Shown here: piece by piece, positions 62,929 to 64,000 of the stretch
How positions within the stretch are numbered: the first letter of the stretch is position 1
How the letters are laid out: the number at the start of each line of letters is the position of its first letter
Source: Sulfurovaceae bacterium
GTDB lineage: Bacteria; Campylobacterota; Campylobacteria; Campylobacterales; Sulfurovaceae
NCBI GenBank assembly: GCA_028715055.1
Contig: JAQTLE010000004.1
Location: 1 to 64,000, forward strand
Length of the DNA: 64,000 nucleotides
Direction of reading: 5' to 3'
The notes under the pieces: generated by a model
Database searches by the model: none
What the model saw: the letters and a program-made list of their open reading frames with translations, nothing else
Told to the model about the DNA's origin: nothing
Program-made: the position numbers and the translations under genes

Positions 62929-64000
62929 TTATATACCACTATCATGGCAAGAATTTTTAAGAGCTAGTTTGTCTTCCATGCTAAGATAGCTATTGAGCGC
63001 TCCAATATACGCTCTTGCGCTTGCAAGCATAGTATCAAGACTTAGTCCATGACCGATTATAGCCGGTTTATTATCATTGAACATTACTTTTACAGTAACA
63101 TTTGCCAAGGCATCTTTGCCTTTTGAAACCGATGTTACTTTATAATCAAGCAATGTGCCTTGATATCCGGTTATCCTATCTATGGTTTTAAATACGGCAT
63201 CTATCGTACCTCCGCCGATCCCTGCATCCGTGATCTCTTTATTATCATGCTTGATCGTTACGGCTGCACTCGGCACTCCGCCTGTGGAATCCATTAATTG
63301 CATTGCTATAAGTTCAAAAGTCTTTTCTACATGAGTCATCTCGCTTGTGACAAGCGCTCTTATATCATCATCGTAGATTTCTTTTTTCTTGTCTGCTAAT
63401 TCTTTAAATCTGTCAAATGTGCTATTTAAGCTTTCATCGTCAAGTTCAAATCCAAGTTTTGCAAGTTTGTCTTTAAATGCTGCTCTGCCTGAATGTTTGC
63501 CAAGAACAAGCGTATCTTCCATATCAAGGCCGATATCTTCCGGACGGATGATCTCATAAGTTTGTTTGTTTTTCAACATCCCGTCTTGGTGTATGCCGCT
63601 TTCATGTGCAAAAGCGTTTTTACCTACTATTGCTTTATTTGGCTGAGGTTCTATGCCGGTTATATTTGCTATCAAACGGCTTGTTGGATATATCTCTTTT
63701 GTATTGATACGTGTATCAAGTCCTTTAAATACATCTTGACGTGTTTTTATAGCCATGACTATCTCTTCAAGAGCAGCGTTTCCTGCTCTCTCGCCAAGCC
63801 CATTGATAGTGCATTCTATCTGCCTAGCACCATTTAATATGCTTTCCAATGAATTTGCCACACCAAGGCCTAAGTCATTGTGATTATGTACAGATATGAT
63901 AGCTCTGCCTTTGGTGTATTCGCTCATCTCTTTGACTATTGCACCGATCTCAAAAGGCAATAGAAAGCCCACAGTGTCTGGCAAATTGATCGTACTGGCC
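62929..64000 (-). CDS. leuA: 2-isopropylmalate synthase, C-terminal ~70% (runs off right edge)
   Basis: The frame is open to the window end ([12 protein letters not shown] precedes the track's start), so about 356 residues are visible. The catalytic domain shows [20 protein letters not shown] (metal-binding HxH) and [20 protein letters not shown]. The linker has [16 protein letters not shown], and the C-terminal regulatory domain ([28 protein letters not shown]) binds leucine in the family. It commits 2-oxoisovalerate to leucine. The N-terminal portion lies beyond base 64000. Confidence 0.95.
   Translation of the reverse strand, partial: ASTINLPDTVGFLLPFEIGAIVKEMSEYTKGRAIISVHNHNDLGLGVANSLESILNGARQIECTINGLGERAGNAALEEIVMAIKTRQDVFKGLDTRINTKEIYPTSRLIANITGIEPQPNKAIVGKNAFAHESGIHQDGMLKNKQTYEIIRPEDIGLDMEDTLVLGKHSGRAAFKDKLAKLGFELDDESLNSTFDRFKELADKKKEIYDDDIRALVTSEMTHVEKTFELIAMQLMDSTGGVPSAAVTIKHDNKEITDAGIGGGTIDAVFKTIDRITGYQGTLLDYKVTSVSKGKDALANVTVKVMFNDNKPAIIGHGLSLDTMLASARAYIGALNSYLSMEDKLALKNSCHDSGI

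Overview
The window reads as a chromosomal segment of a Campylobacterota (Epsilonproteobacteria) member, probably a free-living Sulfurimonas/Sulfuricurvum/Sulfurovum-type organism. The evidence is gene order. leuS-lptE-folC-M23 peptidase-bactofilin-mfd, lpxC-tsaB-thrB-ylxR-infB-rbfA-rimP, fdxA-ppx, nadA-nadC and ilvB-ilvH-lpxD are arrangements I recall from Helicobacter and Campylobacter. The genus cannot be fixed by eye.

Region 1 (1-12.3 kb) is the 3' part of a surface-polysaccharide (O-antigen/capsule) locus. It holds the end of UDP-glucose dehydrogenase, a Wzx-type flippase, an FrhB/FdhB-like iron-sulfur protein paired with a polysaccharide pyruvyl transferase family protein, a GT2 transferase, a hexapeptide acyltransferase, an ATP-grasp enzyme, a Wzy/ligase-type polymerase and three GT4 transferases. 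Genes are packed with ATGA or TAGATG junctions. The locus is a mosaic: it also carries three remnants of broken glycosyltransferases, two of them too short for the ORF track (a WecG/TagA-type tail at 11670-11825 and a GT4 tail at 12230-12325).

Region 2 (12.3-21.4 kb) is accessory and rich in repeats. It contains a beta-barrel outer-membrane protein built of three related repeats, an MntA/HepT-type toxin-antitoxin pair lying between two copies of a duplicated ~0.6 kb segment (each copy encodes the same 66-aa coiled-coil protein), a VanZ-like protein whose C-terminus is encoded by a dispersed palindrome, a small repeat lipoprotein, an intact outer-membrane protein with a decayed fragment of a relative beside it, a CoA-binding protein and a ~270-bp element with inverted-repeat ends just upstream of ilvA. 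Two dispersed repeat families are present. One is a ~26-nt REP-like palindrome. The other is a ~120-150-nt composite element in which five copies keep base pairing in up to three stems although the stem sequences differ.

Region 3 (19-47 kb) is core genome: branched-chain amino-acid genes (ilvA, ilvB, ilvH), lpxD, leuS, lptE, folC, a cell-shape pair (M23 peptidase and bactofilin), mfd, a MoxR/DUF58/Bat operon, tyrA, bamA, ppx, fdxA, a two-component system, folB and plsY. In the Bat operon the first VWA protein has lost canonical MIDAS residues while the second keeps them.

Region 4 (47-64 kb) is also core: nadA-nadC, the lpxC-to-rimP block continuing into ribD, ubiE and xseA, then serS, an elongator tRNA-Met, groES-groEL with a consensus-like sigma70 promoter and a HAIR-like inverted repeat, a FAH-family hydrolase, a DUF502 membrane protein and the 3' part of leuA, which runs off the right edge.

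No CRISPR array, rRNA, complete insertion sequence or prophage was seen. Stretches of over 300 bases without an intact gene (14219-14730, 16600-17022, 18650-18992, 21111-21448) are filled mostly by the repeats described below.
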